From NCBI GenBank assembly GCA_017936265.1, contig JAGBFX010000042.1:1-51284 (forward strand): a stretch of 51,284 nucleotides of DNA, read 5' to 3'. Source of the stretch: Bacteroidaceae bacterium. Lineage in GTDB: Bacteria > Bacteroidota > Bacteroidia > Bacteroidales > Bacteroidaceae. The stretch's first letter is position 1, and each line of letters starts with the position of its first letter. The position numbers and the translations under genes were made by a program. Of the stretch, positions 7,340-15,342 are shown one piece after another. The notes beneath the pieces were generated by a model. That model worked only from the letters and a program-made list of their open reading frames with translations. It had not been told where the DNA came from and ran no database searches.

Positions 7340-8635
7340 TTACTCCATACTTTTGTTACTTTCCACTATCTGCAGGTTCACCGATGCCTGCTCATCGCCC
7401 ATGGATGCAGCCTTGGCAAAGGCTTTCTCGGCAGCGTGCCGGCGGTGTCGGCGGTAGTCGATTACTCCCTGCAGGTTGAGCGCCCTGGGGTCGTTGTTGT
7501 ACTGCTTCAGCTCGGCAATGAGTCTGCGGTAGTCGGGATTGGGGTTGTTGACAAGCTCATCGACAATCCTGTTTAGCGCAACGGCCGTGCTGTCGGGCTG
7601 CTTTCTGTAGTACACTCCCGTGCAGCATGCCATACGCTGCTCGGGGAACATCCTCTCTGTCAGTTGACGGTAGAGTGTGCCGTTCCTGTATCTCTTGAGC
7701 GCGGCTTCTCTCTTACGCGGGTCCGGTTCTTTCTTCAGGGCTACTATAAGGCTGTCGGTGTTGCCGTTGTCGATGCTCCTTATATTGGAATAGACTACAC
7801 TCCAGTTTGTGCCCCCTGCAGCAGTCTCGAAAATGGAGTCGGGCAGGTTGTGGTGCTTGCGTATGTGGTCGCGCATGGCTTTGGCGCGTGCCAGCCCGAG
7901 CTGCTCCCTGTTGCCGCCGTCGGCCGAGGTGTAGCCTGCTATCTGTACAGCCTCGATGCGTGTGCTGCTGTCGGCGAGTACGGCATCGATGATTCCCATG
8001 AGTTCCTCGATGTTCTTTGCATTGTCAAGATAGGTGGGGTCGAGCAGACTGCTGTTTGTGACGTAACGGACAACACTGGGTGTAACGGGCATTTCTCCTG
8101 CATTGTCCGGCGTCAGCGGGACATAGTTGCGTATGCTGTGGACATGCGGGTTGCTCATGGCAAGGTGGTCGGCCACACTTGCTGTCGGCTTTACTCTATG
8201 ACAACTCATGGGAGGGCATTCGGGCATGCATATGGCCATAGTGTCGCATATGAACTCAACTTCGTTGCCGTTGTCATATTCGCTGTATGTCACGGCATAC
8301 ACCGTGTCGCTCATCGCATGCTCGGGTACACTCAGCGTGCAACGGTGGCTTCCCTCGCCGTGAAGTTCGGGACGGCTGCCATATCTCTTGACGTATCTTC
8401 TTGCATAGCGTTTGCCCTGAAGGTGGCGTGTGGCGGAGCTGATACACGTGTCGGGGGTACATACATGTGTCACGACAAGCATGCCGGCATCCTTGGGCAT
8501 CCGTGGGGTGTCGTAGTCGAACGTAAAGTGCCAGCAGCTGTCGCTGTGCATGGCTTCATAATTCTCGGGGCTGAATTGGGCGCTGGCGGCTGTTGCTGCC
8601 AATAGCAATGTGCCGATAAAAAGATTGCGTTTCAT
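7340..8635 (-). CDS. OmpA-domain outer-membrane or periplasmic protein with C-terminal repeat region
   Basis: A 431-residue exported protein with a signal peptide (MKRNLFIGTLLLAATAASA). Residues 20-190 are an unrecognised N-terminal region with several cysteines (CTPDTC, CMPECPPMSC) that could form disulfides. Residues about 195-300 match an OmpA-like peptidoglycan-binding domain (IAGYTSADGGNREQLGLARAKA). The C-terminus (about 370-431) resembles a TPR/Sel1-like helical repeat (LNLQGVIDYRRHRRHAAEKAFAKAASMGDEQA). Similar OmpA-tailed proteins occur beside fimbrial or adhesion genes in Bacteroidales, but no fimbrial genes are here. It probably tethers to peptidoglycan; the exact role is unknown. 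65 bases separate it from the HAD gene upstream end (8701). Confidence 0.6.
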   Translation of the reverse strand: MKRNLFIGTLLLAATAASAQFSPENYEAMHSDSCWHFTFDYDTPRMPKDAGMLVVTHVCTPDTCISSATRHLQGKRYARRYVKRYGSRPELHGEGSHRCTLSVPEHAMSDTVYAVTYSEYDNGNEVEFICDTMAICMPECPPMSCHRVKPTASVADHLAMSNPHVHSIRNYVPLTPDNAGEMPVTPSVVRYVTNSSLLDPTYLDNAKNIEELMGIIDAVLADSSTRIEAVQIAGYTSADGGNREQLGLARAKAMRDHIRKHHNLPDSIFETAAGGTNWSVVYSNIRSIDNGNTDSLIVALKKEPDPRKREAALKRYRNGTLYRQLTERMFPEQRMACCTGVYYRKQPDSTAVALNRIVDELVNNPNPDYRRLIAELKQYNNDPRALNLQGVIDYRRHRRHAAEKAFAKAASMGDEQASVNLQIVESNKSME

Positions 8636-8700
8636 AAAGGTTTCATTTGATGGTTATCTACCTTTATAAAACGCAATACGGGCGGTTTCTGTTCTTGCTG

Positions 8701-9420
8701 CTATTGCAGCTTGCCGATGATTTGCGGAACTTTCTCCAGTGCATCGACGGTCTCCGTCGGTCCGTACCCCGGTGTGACAGCTTCTTCGGCCCAACAGATT
8801 TTCTTAATCCAAATGGTACGGCAACCGAGTGATGACGCAGGGTATATGTCTTTGCTGTATGAGTCTCCAATGACAACAATCTCATCGGGATTGAATCCGA
8901 GGCTCTTGACACCAAGGGCAAAGAGTGCAGGGTCGGGCTTGCGCAGCCCTACAACGGATGACTCGACTATCTCCTTGAATATGCCGTCGAGCGCGAACTC
9001 CTTGAGTACGACTGGCATGTTGCCGTAGAAATTGGTCACAAGGACTATGGGGTAGCGCATTGCAAGTTCCTTGACAATGGCACGTGTGCGCTCAAGTGTC
9101 GCAAGCACTCTCCCGTAGCAGCGCTGTGCAACCTCTTCCTCTTTCTCTTTGCCGAAATCCTTGCCCGGCATGGCGTCGCGCAGATATTCGAACTGCAGTT
9201 TCATCTTCTTGCACAACAGGGTGCGGAACGTGTCGGTTGGCTCTATTATGGGGTTCTTGGCCAAGGAGCGCTCACCATGGACATAGGCATCGCGGTAGGT
9301 CTGCCTGTCGATGTCGACTCCTGCCGCCTGATATTCGCTCCAGATGAGTTCGCCCCAGTGGATGCCGTCGGTGTCTATGGTACCGCCATAGTCGAATATT
9401 ATGCCTTTAATTGAACTCAT
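8701..9420 (-). CDS. HAD-superfamily hydrolase
   Basis: A cytoplasmic 239-residue HAD phosphohydrolase with a helical cap (about residues 15-100). Motif I is FDYGGTID: the nucleophile Asp10 is present, but the usual second aspartate of DxDx(T/V) is glycine, as in some HAD-IA enzymes such as the FDLGN type. Motif II is LVTNF, motif III the lysine of RKPDP, motif IV GDSYSKD. It is the last gene of the minus-strand operon and overlaps the CDP-alcohol phosphotransferase gene by 14 bases. That pairing suggests it removes a phosphate from the transferase product or from a head-group precursor. The substrate is inferred only from context. Confidence 0.8.
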   Translation of the reverse strand: MSSIKGIIFDYGGTIDTDGIHWGELIWSEYQAAGVDIDRQTYRDAYVHGERSLAKNPIIEPTDTFRTLLCKKMKLQFEYLRDAMPGKDFGKEKEEEVAQRCYGRVLATLERTRAIVKELAMRYPIVLVTNFYGNMPVVLKEFALDGIFKEIVESSVVGLRKPDPALFALGVKSLGFNPDEIVVIGDSYSKDIYPASSLGCRTIWIKKICWAEEAVTPGYGPTETVDALEKVPQIIGKLQ

Positions 9421-10360
9421 ATCCCTCCTCGATTTTCTGTGTGAGTCTCCGGCAAAGGCTCTCGTGCCTGTACCTCATATAAAGGAATGCTGCCATCAGC
9501 ACTATAAGCTCGAACGCGAGATACATCCACAGCTCGCCGATGAGCATTGTGAAGCATAGCATTATGGCGCGTGAATTGAAGGTAATGAAGTTGGTGTACT
9601 TCATGAGCGGAAGGCTCCCCTTGCGGAACTCTTCGCGTAACCCGCGCGGGATGTCGGTCCCGTAGTGCCTGTATACGGTCTTGATGAACTTCTGGAACAT
9701 GGGCGTCATGCGCTCCTGGTTTGTTACATACTGTACGTATGCGTTGAGGAATACTTTCCAGAAGAAGTTGCCTTTCCACGGGGTTTCATCGAACTCTTTC
9801 TTCTGTGCAATGGAGTTGTGGAACTCGTTGCCGTTCTTCTCGTCGGTAAAGTAGAGGTGTATGTTGCGGTAGTAGTCGGCAAGCTGACACTGCGAACCAT
9901 GAATCCAGAACCCGCTGTACGATACCAATATCCATATAGCAACACCCCAGTTGTAGTCGGGCATGAACGGGATTGGCTCGAAGGTCTCCCTTGCCGCAAT
10001 GGCAAAATAGATGCAGAAGAACCAGCAGTCACCGGCAAAGCCGTCGAGGATGCGTCCCCAACGGGTCTTCTGTCCAGTCATGCGTGCAAGCTGGCCGTCG
10101 GTACTGTCATAGAGGTTCGCCCACATGAGCAGCAGCACTCCGAGCATGTTCCAACGAAGTTCATCCTGCATGAAGCATATGCCTGCGCCTATGCCCAGGA
10201 AAATTGACAGTATGGTAACAACGTTCGGGTGTATGCCTCTGTTGCGGAAAAACAGAGCGCAACTGAACCCTAACGGGCGGTAGAACCACATGTCGAGGAA
10301 CTCTTCTGTGTCGACTGACTTTATGGATGCAAGATAGAGTTCTTTATCTTCTTTTTTCAT
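9407..10360 (-). CDS. CDP-alcohol phosphatidyltransferase family membrane protein
   Basis: A 317-residue integral membrane protein. It carries the family signature: Asp85, Asp88-Gly89, Ala92-Arg93, Gly102 and Asp106 fit D-x2-DG-x2-AR-x8-G-x3-D-x3-D. At the expected last aspartate (110) there is glycine, with aspartate at 111. Helices flank the motif, and more follow at residues 260-300. Such enzymes move a phospho-alcohol from CDP-activated donor to an acceptor alcohol, making phospholipids or phosphodiester solutes. It overlaps the ATP-grasp gene by 4 bases and the HAD gene by 14. With a nucleotidyltransferase two genes upstream, it may use a CDP-activated head group rather than CDP-diacylglycerol. 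The product is unknown. Confidence 0.85.
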   Translation of the reverse strand: MKKEDKELYLASIKSVDTEEFLDMWFYRPLGFSCALFFRNRGIHPNVVTILSIFLGIGAGICFMQDELRWNMLGVLLLMWANLYDSTDGQLARMTGQKTRWGRILDGFAGDCWFFCIYFAIAARETFEPIPFMPDYNWGVAIWILVSYSGFWIHGSQCQLADYYRNIHLYFTDEKNGNEFHNSIAQKKEFDETPWKGNFFWKVFLNAYVQYVTNQERMTPMFQKFIKTVYRHYGTDIPRGLREEFRKGSLPLMKYTNFITFNSRAIMLCFTMLIGELWMYLAFELIVLMAAFLYMRYRHESLCRRLTQKIEEGYEFN

Positions 10361-11181
10361 CTCTCTTCGGTTATTCTGTTAATGATGTGTTCTGCAATCT
10401 CTCTGGCGGCCTCATCACGTATGGCCGAGAAACTGGGAAAATCGTTCATGTCAATAATGTATATCGCCCCGTCCTCACATACTATGCAGTCGCCGCCGTA
10501 TATCTCAAGACCTATGCTCTCTGCTGCGGAAAATACGGCACTCTTCATCTCGTCGAGACTGAAGGGATAGCGGTGCTGGGTGCCGTTTATCTTCTCAAGG
10601 CCGAACTTGCTCTTTTCGGGGTCGGGGTAGATGTGACGGAAGAATCCTTTCCCGACTCCATAGAATTTTACTATGTCTCCTGCTACATGCTCGCAATGGA
10701 CAACTCCTGTGATTCCTCTGCCTACCATGTTATCAAACGCCTCTTTTGCCTCATCGGCGTTCCTTACAAAGCATACATCATCGCTGTGTATGCTCCAGCC
10801 GTCGGCGCGTTTGAGCCATGCGGGGTAGCGGAGACTCTCAAGTGGAGTGCGCTCGTCAATCAAACAGTAGGGGGGCTGCTTGATGCCGGCTACTTTCATC
10901 TTATGCATCATCTTCAGGCGCGAGCAGTTCTCTACAGCTGTAGGGCTGTTGATGACGGTAACTCCGCAACGCTCTGCCTCTTTGAGTATCTTCAGGACCT
11001 CGGGGCTGCGCGACATGTGGCACACGGCAACGCATCCGTCCGGCAGCTCGGCCTCGTTCGCCTCGATGACCTGCAAGCCTTTTGCACGCAGTTCATCGGC
11101 AACGCACCCGAGTATGGCTGCATCGTTCGCTGCCATGTTGGGCGAGTGGGATATGTCGCGTGCTATGGTTGCTATCTTCAT
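10357..11181 (-). CDS. ATP-grasp (RimK-like) ligase
   Basis: A 274-residue cytoplasmic protein with an N-terminal pre-ATP-grasp Rossmann-like part (residues 1-95). A compact ATP-grasp domain follows, with the ATP-binding lysine in WLKRADG (about residue 128) and the metal-binding end IIDMNDFPSF (about 240). ATP-grasp enzymes join a carboxylate to an amine, thiol or similar nucleophile through an acyl-phosphate. It overlaps both neighbours by 4 bases, so it acts in the same pathway as the nucleotidyltransferase and CDP-alcohol transferase. An amino-acid or acyl decoration of the activated head group is a reasonable guess; a kinase-like role is also possible. I do not recognise a characterised orthologue. 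Confidence 0.75.
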   Translation of the reverse strand: MKIATIARDISHSPNMAANDAAILGCVADELRAKGLQVIEANEAELPDGCVAVCHMSRSPEVLKILKEAERCGVTVINSPTAVENCSRLKMMHKMKVAGIKQPPYCLIDERTPLESLRYPAWLKRADGWSIHSDDVCFVRNADEAKEAFDNMVGRGITGVVHCEHVAGDIVKFYGVGKGFFRHIYPDPEKSKFGLEKINGTQHRYPFSLDEMKSAVFSAAESIGLEIYGGDCIVCEDGAIYIIDMNDFPSFSAIRDEAAREIAEHIINRITEER

Positions 11182-11873
11182 CTCTCGGAAAGGAATTTCT
11201 CGGCCTTGGCTATGTCTTCGGCGTGGTCGATGTCGATGATTTTGCTGAAAGGGTATGCCTTGAGCTTCATTCCGCTCTCCACCAGACGGCGCTGGAAGTT
11301 GCGCATGCGCGAGACTCCTTCTCTCATGCAGTCGTCAAGAATGTCGAGCGCTTTTGGGGAGAGCCCGTATATGCCTCCCGAGATATAACGCGATGTCTCG
11401 CAAGGCTTGTCGCCGAAAGCTGTTATGTTCAGTTCTCCGTCGGTCTCTACGTAAAGCGGCTTCTCATCATCGATGTAATCGGTTACAGCCATTATGCCGT
11501 CAGCGTCCTTCTCAAAGGTTTTGATGTATGAGGCGAACTCATCCTCGTGAAAGAGTGTGTCCACTGTGGTAAGGCAGAACTTGTCGCCACGCAGGAGGTG
11601 GCTCAGCGCGTGCATGCTGTGCATTGAGCTGGGGGTGTTCCTCACGACAATATCAATGGGGAACTCCTTCTGCAGTTCTTTCAGGTGCGCGAGCGTCTGG
11701 GGCTGCTCCTCGTTGATGATGATGCTTATAGTGGTGGCGCCATTACGCATGAATATCCTTACAAGGCGCTCGATTATCGGAGTGCCTTGCAATTGAATCA
11801 TCGGCTTGGGGGATTTAACGCCTTCACTTGCCAGGCGCGAGCCTTCTCCTGCTGCAATAATAGCGAATTTCAT
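11178..11873 (-). CDS. NTP-transferase (sugar/polyol-phosphate nucleotidyltransferase)
   Basis: A 231-residue cytoplasmic nucleotidyltransferase. The N-terminal signature AAGEGSRL (residues 7-14) and the downstream KPM lysine bind the NTP phosphates; TVDTLF near residue 95 is the metal-binding region; ends with IDIDHAEDI, typical of this fold. It has no extra C-terminal beta-helix, so it is a minimal enzyme like MobA/IspD or inositol-phosphate cytidylyltransferases. It should make an NDP-activated small molecule. The next gene but one is a CDP-alcohol phosphotransferase, which favours CTP as substrate. It starts 13 bases after pdxA and overlaps the ATP-grasp gene by 4 bases. Confidence 0.82.
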   Translation of the reverse strand: MKFAIIAAGEGSRLASEGVKSPKPMIQLQGTPIIERLVRIFMRNGATTISIIINEEQPQTLAHLKELQKEFPIDIVVRNTPSSMHSMHALSHLLRGDKFCLTTVDTLFHEDEFASYIKTFEKDADGIMAVTDYIDDEKPLYVETDGELNITAFGDKPCETSRYISGGIYGLSPKALDILDDCMREGVSRMRNFQRRLVESGMKLKAYPFSKIIDIDHAEDIAKAEKFLSER

Positions 11874-11886
11874 TGTTTGCGGGCGG

Positions 11887-12984
11887 TTACTCGTTGTCGG
11901 CCTGTTGCAGGTTCAGACGGTTGCTGTCATCGCGTTTCTCGAAGTACATCTTGCGCAACGGGTTGCGGCGTGCCTCGTTGTAGAACCTGCGGTTGCGCAG
12001 AATGTCGATTGCAGCGTATATAGCCTGACGGAACGAGTTCTCATCTGCTTCGCCCTTGCCTGCGATGTCATATGCGACGCCATGCGCTGGCGATGTGCGT
12101 ATGATTGGCAACCCGGCGGTGAAGTTCACGCCGTCGTTCATGGCGAGTGCCTTCAACGGAGCAAGGCCCTGGTCGTGGTACATCGCAAGGATTGCATCGA
12201 ACGATGAGTACTTGCCGCTGCCCATGAAACCGTCGGCCGCAAACGGACCGTAGCAGAAGATGCCGCTGTCGTTCATCTTGCGTATGGTGGGCGATATTAT
12301 CTCGATCTCCTCGTTGCCGAGCAGGCCGTTGTCGCCCGAGTGGGGGTTCAGTGAGAGTACGGCAATCTTGGGGGCGTCGATGTTGAAATCCTCCTTCATG
12401 CTGTCGTTGAGCAGGGTTATCTTCTCCTCAAGAAGTTCGGGAGTGATGGCTGCGGGTATCTCCTTAAGTGCCATGTGCGATGTGGCTACAGCCACGCGCA
12501 TGCCGCCGCTGCAGAGTATCATTAGTGACTTGGCACCCTCTCCGCAACGCTCCTGCAGATATTCGGTGTGTCCGGGGAAGTTGAACTCCTCGCTATGTAT
12601 CGCGCTCTTGTTTATCGGGGCTGTGACAATGACGTCAATCTTGCCTGCCTGGCAGTCGGCAACGGCTTTCTCAAGTGCCTGGAACGCTGCGACACCGGCC
12701 TCGGGGGTGTTTGCTCCAAGCTCGATATGCACCTCATCGCTGTTGCAGTTTATAATGTTCAGCCTGCCGTTATGTGCTTCCTCGGCCCTTTCGATAGTGT
12801 TGTACTGTATGTCCATCTCCAATGCCTTGCGGTGGTAGGCCGCCACTTTGGGCGAACCGTACACGATTGGGGTGCAGATATCGAACATCTCGGTATTGCT
12901 GAATGCCTTGAATATGACCTCATATCCAACGCCGTTGATGTCGCCTTGTGTAATGCCGACACGTATTCTGTTCTTTTCGCTCAT
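11887..12984 (-). CDS. pdxA: 4-hydroxythreonine-4-phosphate dehydrogenase
   Basis: A cytoplasmic NAD-dependent enzyme of the DXP-dependent pyridoxal-phosphate pathway; it oxidises 4-phosphohydroxy-L-threonine. At 365 residues it is slightly longer than the enterobacterial enzyme because of a C-terminal extension of about 25 polar residues. The N-terminal motif reads GITQGDINGVGYEV where proteobacterial PdxA has MGDPAGIGPE-type residues. The metal-binding regions FPGHTEYL, AMYHDQGL and TSPAHGVAYDIAGKG are intact. A PdxA2-type phosphoerythronate or hydroxyaspartate dehydrogenase is the alternative. It lies 13 bases before the nucleotidyltransferase and 68 bases after the DUF4837 gene. Confidence 0.9.
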   Translation of the reverse strand: MSEKNRIRVGITQGDINGVGYEVIFKAFSNTEMFDICTPIVYGSPKVAAYHRKALEMDIQYNTIERAEEAHNGRLNIINCNSDEVHIELGANTPEAGVAAFQALEKAVADCQAGKIDVIVTAPINKSAIHSEEFNFPGHTEYLQERCGEGAKSLMILCSGGMRVAVATSHMALKEIPAAITPELLEEKITLLNDSMKEDFNIDAPKIAVLSLNPHSGDNGLLGNEEIEIISPTIRKMNDSGIFCYGPFAADGFMGSGKYSSFDAILAMYHDQGLAPLKALAMNDGVNFTAGLPIIRTSPAHGVAYDIAGKGEADENSFRQAIYAAIDILRNRRFYNEARRNPLRKMYFEKRDDSNRLNLQQADNE

Positions 12985-13052
12985 AAATGCTCTTGCTTTT
13001 TTATTTGGGATAACGTGAGGCGGGCATGCGTGAAGCCTCCTCTCACTCTGTT

Positions 13053-14084
13053 TTACTTCTTCTCTTCAATGACAAACTCCTGAAGGCGGTTACTGCCCTC
13101 TATCAGTTCATCGGCGGGGAGCCGGAACGTGAAGAGCGCTGCCTCGAGCTTGCGCATCATCGAGCCCTTCTTCCTGTTGGGGGCATAGAGGAATGCCTCT
13201 ACTACAATGACCTTGTTGTTGACCTCATCGACTACGGCATGCGACACGAACGGGCCGCCCATGATGTCGTTCTCCATCTCCCAAAGTCCGCGTGCTACCT
13301 GTACGTAGCGGTCGCGGTATGAACCTTCGGTAATATCAACCGACCAGTCTACGGTCTTGATGTACTGGTCCATTCTGCCGGCACGGATGTTGTGCTTCAT
13401 CATTGAGTCGCGCATCATGATGTAGTGCTCCTTCGAGAAATTGTCTACCGAGGTGTAGGGATAGCTGTACACCATGAAGCTCTGGATCTCGGCCTTGGGG
13501 TCGTTGAAATCGGACAGCCATACGAAATCCTTGCCCTTCATGTGCCCGTTCATGTAAATGGGAACCTTCAGCTCGCAACCGAACATCTCCTTGACAATGT
13601 CATAGGCTTTCTCGTTGTAGGCGCCCTCGAGCACGTTTATCTGTCGCTCCATCTCGACTCTTGTGAGGAAGTCCACTATTACCTGCTCGTTCTCGGAAAC
13701 GAACTTCTCGAACTCCTGTATGCTCGGCGACTGTATGCCCATATATATCTGAGGCTTGGCAAACACGTCGCGGGTAAACTTGAATGAACTCTGTGTGTAA
13801 CGGTTCTCGTTGATGTCAACGAAGATTATGTTGCGGAAAGCCTTTGTAGAGCCTCTGAAATGGCTCTCTGTGACTCTTGATATCCTGAATGAACGCTCCG
13901 ACTGTGGCAAGCCGGGAATGTCTATGTCGAGTGCATAGAGCAACGCTCTGCCTGCGGGTGACTCCCAGATGTCATCATCGCACACGACCAATACTTCGTA
14001 CGGGTTTCCGATAGAACGCTTTGATACGTTATGGCAACCTGTGAGGGCGATGAGTATAAGTGCTAACAGAAAAATCTTTTTCAT
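13053..14084 (-). CDS. DUF4837 family lipoprotein
   Basis: A 343-residue predicted lipoprotein. The signal peptide ends in the lipobox LTGC (cysteine near residue 17) followed by HNVSKRS, with no acidic surface-export signal, so it probably stays in the periplasm. The rest is a mixed alpha/beta domain I assign to DUF4837, found in Bacteroidetes near pdxA and rlmN. Features include NPYEVLVVCDDDIW near the N-terminus and VARGLWEMENDIMGGPFVSH near the C-terminus. Function is unknown. It sits 11 bases after rlmN in the same orientation, so it is probably co-transcribed. Confidence 0.8.
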   Translation of the reverse strand: MKKIFLLALILIALTGCHNVSKRSIGNPYEVLVVCDDDIWESPAGRALLYALDIDIPGLPQSERSFRISRVTESHFRGSTKAFRNIIFVDINENRYTQSSFKFTRDVFAKPQIYMGIQSPSIQEFEKFVSENEQVIVDFLTRVEMERQINVLEGAYNEKAYDIVKEMFGCELKVPIYMNGHMKGKDFVWLSDFNDPKAEIQSFMVYSYPYTSVDNFSKEHYIMMRDSMMKHNIRAGRMDQYIKTVDWSVDITEGSYRDRYVQVARGLWEMENDIMGGPFVSHAVVDEVNNKVIVVEAFLYAPNRKKGSMMRKLEAALFTFRLPADELIEGSNRLQEFVIEEKK

Positions 14085-14095
14085 CGTATCTCAAT

Positions 14096-15130
14096 TTATT
14101 TGTTGTTACTCTGTTTAAGTGTCGAGAGCATGCCGCATGCAGCAAAGATATCCTCGCCACGCGATGCCCTGATTGTCGTGAAAAGGCCGTTCTTGGTAAG
14201 GAAATCCCTCAACTGTGTCATTCCTTCCTCGTTGACTCCCTCAAGGGGAACACCCGGGATGGCATGGTAGCGGATGAGGTTTATGCGGCAGTCGATGCCC
14301 TCGAGCAGCTTGAGCAGCTTGCGGGCATGTGACAGCGTCTCGTTTATGTTCTTGAAGACAATGTACTCGAATGTGAGCCTGCGCTGGTGGCTGAAATCGT
14401 ACTCCCTGAGTGTGTCGAGAACTTCAATGATGGGGAATCCCTTCTCGGCGGGCATTATCTCAAGACGCTTTTCGGGAACGGGGTGGTGCAGGCTTACTGC
14501 TATGTGGAAGTCACCGGCGTCGAGCAGACGCTTCAGTCCTTTGCGTACTCCGACCGTGGAAACGGTAATGCGGTGCGGGCTCCAGCCGAGTCCATACGGG
14601 CTTGTCAGAATCTCGATAGCGGGCAGAAGATTGTCCAGGTTGTCGCATGGCTCGCCCATGCCCATGAACACGATGTTTGTCAGCTTGTCGAACTCGGGCA
14701 ACGCGAATATCTGGTTCACAATCTCGTTGGTGCTGAGGTTGGCCGTGTATTTCTGCTTTCCGGTCATGCAGAACAGGCAGTTCATCTTGCATCCTACCTG
14801 TGATGACACGCACAGTGTGGCACGTTCGCCGTCTGGGATGTACACGGCCTCTACAAAATGCCCGTTCTCTACCTCGTAGAGGTATTTCACGGTTCCATCA
14901 ACCGAGCGTGCCGCATCGGCTGGGGCCTTGAATCCGACCTCGAACAGTCCGTTAAGCTTCTCTCTGTTCTTGAGCGAAATGTTGGACATCTCATCTATTG
15001 AGCTGACTCTCTTGTTATACACCCAATCGGCTATCTGCTTGGCTGTGAATGCGGGCATTCCGGCCTCCTTGACCGCCTCCTTCAGGGCATCGAGCGTCAT
15101 TCCTGATAATTTTCTTTTCTTGCCTTCCAT
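14096..15130 (-). CDS. rlmN: 23S rRNA (adenine2503-C2)/tRNA(adenine37-C2) methyltransferase RlmN
   Basis: A cytoplasmic radical-SAM methyltransferase that methylates C2 of A2503 in 23S rRNA and A37 in some tRNAs. The iron-sulfur motif CX3CX2C is GCKMNCLFC near residue 108. The methyl-carrying cysteine in the C-terminal AACGML is present, which separates it from inactive relatives. The N-terminal helical domain (residues 1-90) contacts RNA. At 344 residues it is full length. It is the first gene of the minus-strand operon, with a -7-like element TATCTTCG (15196-15203) about 65 bases upstream. Confidence 0.95.
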   Translation of the reverse strand: MEGKKRKLSGMTLDALKEAVKEAGMPAFTAKQIADWVYNKRVSSIDEMSNISLKNREKLNGLFEVGFKAPADAARSVDGTVKYLYEVENGHFVEAVYIPDGERATLCVSSQVGCKMNCLFCMTGKQKYTANLSTNEIVNQIFALPEFDKLTNIVFMGMGEPCDNLDNLLPAIEILTSPYGLGWSPHRITVSTVGVRKGLKRLLDAGDFHIAVSLHHPVPEKRLEIMPAEKGFPIIEVLDTLREYDFSHQRRLTFEYIVFKNINETLSHARKLLKLLEGIDCRINLIRYHAIPGVPLEGVNEEGMTQLRDFLTKNGLFTTIRASRGEDIFAACGMLSTLKQSNNK

Positions 15131-15195
15131 GCTGATTGTTGTTGTGATATTATGCCTGCGCGGGGTATCTGCCTTGTGCAGTGCATAACTCTTTG

Positions 15196-15203
15196 CGAAG
15201 ATA
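15196..15203 (-). promoter_or_regulatory. Probable -7 element for rlmN
   Basis: The minus strand reads TATCTTCG, one base from TAnnTTTG and identical to the pflB element. The 15131-15342 gap between divergent genes is AT-rich and would hold promoters for both directions. Confidence 0.35.
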
Positions 15204-15301
15204 ATGCAAAAATGTGGTATTTCTCCCCGATATTAACAAATAAAAGTATATTTATATTAGCAATATATTCCTTATCTCTTATTTGCAGGGCAAAAGTTTT
15301 A

Positions 15302-15328
15302 TTTTGCTTCTGTTTTTTATTAACTTCG
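15302..15328 (+). promoter_or_regulatory. Probable promoter of the GT2-HIT fusion gene
   Basis: TAACTTCG at 15321-15328 is one base off the -7 consensus and TTTG lies just upstream (15303-15306), with shorter spacing than usual. A start site near 15336 would leave only a few bases before ATG 15343 and would exclude an in-frame ATG at 15283. Confidence 0.4.
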
Positions 15329-15342
15329 CAAGAAACTATTTT

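Noticed and set aside
7664-8605. A 313-codon plus-strand frame opposite the OmpA-like gene
   Set aside because: It mirrors the real minus-strand gene, has repetitive valine/cysteine composition and no domain; a shadow of codon bias.
10327-11388. A 353-codon plus-strand frame opposite the ATP-grasp and nucleotidyltransferase genes
   Set aside because: The minus-strand genes have clear domain motifs; this frame has none.
15283-15342. Upstream ATG for the GT2-HIT fusion
   Set aside because: A promoter-like element at 15321-15328 lies inside, and the added residues are AT-rich hydrophobic noise.
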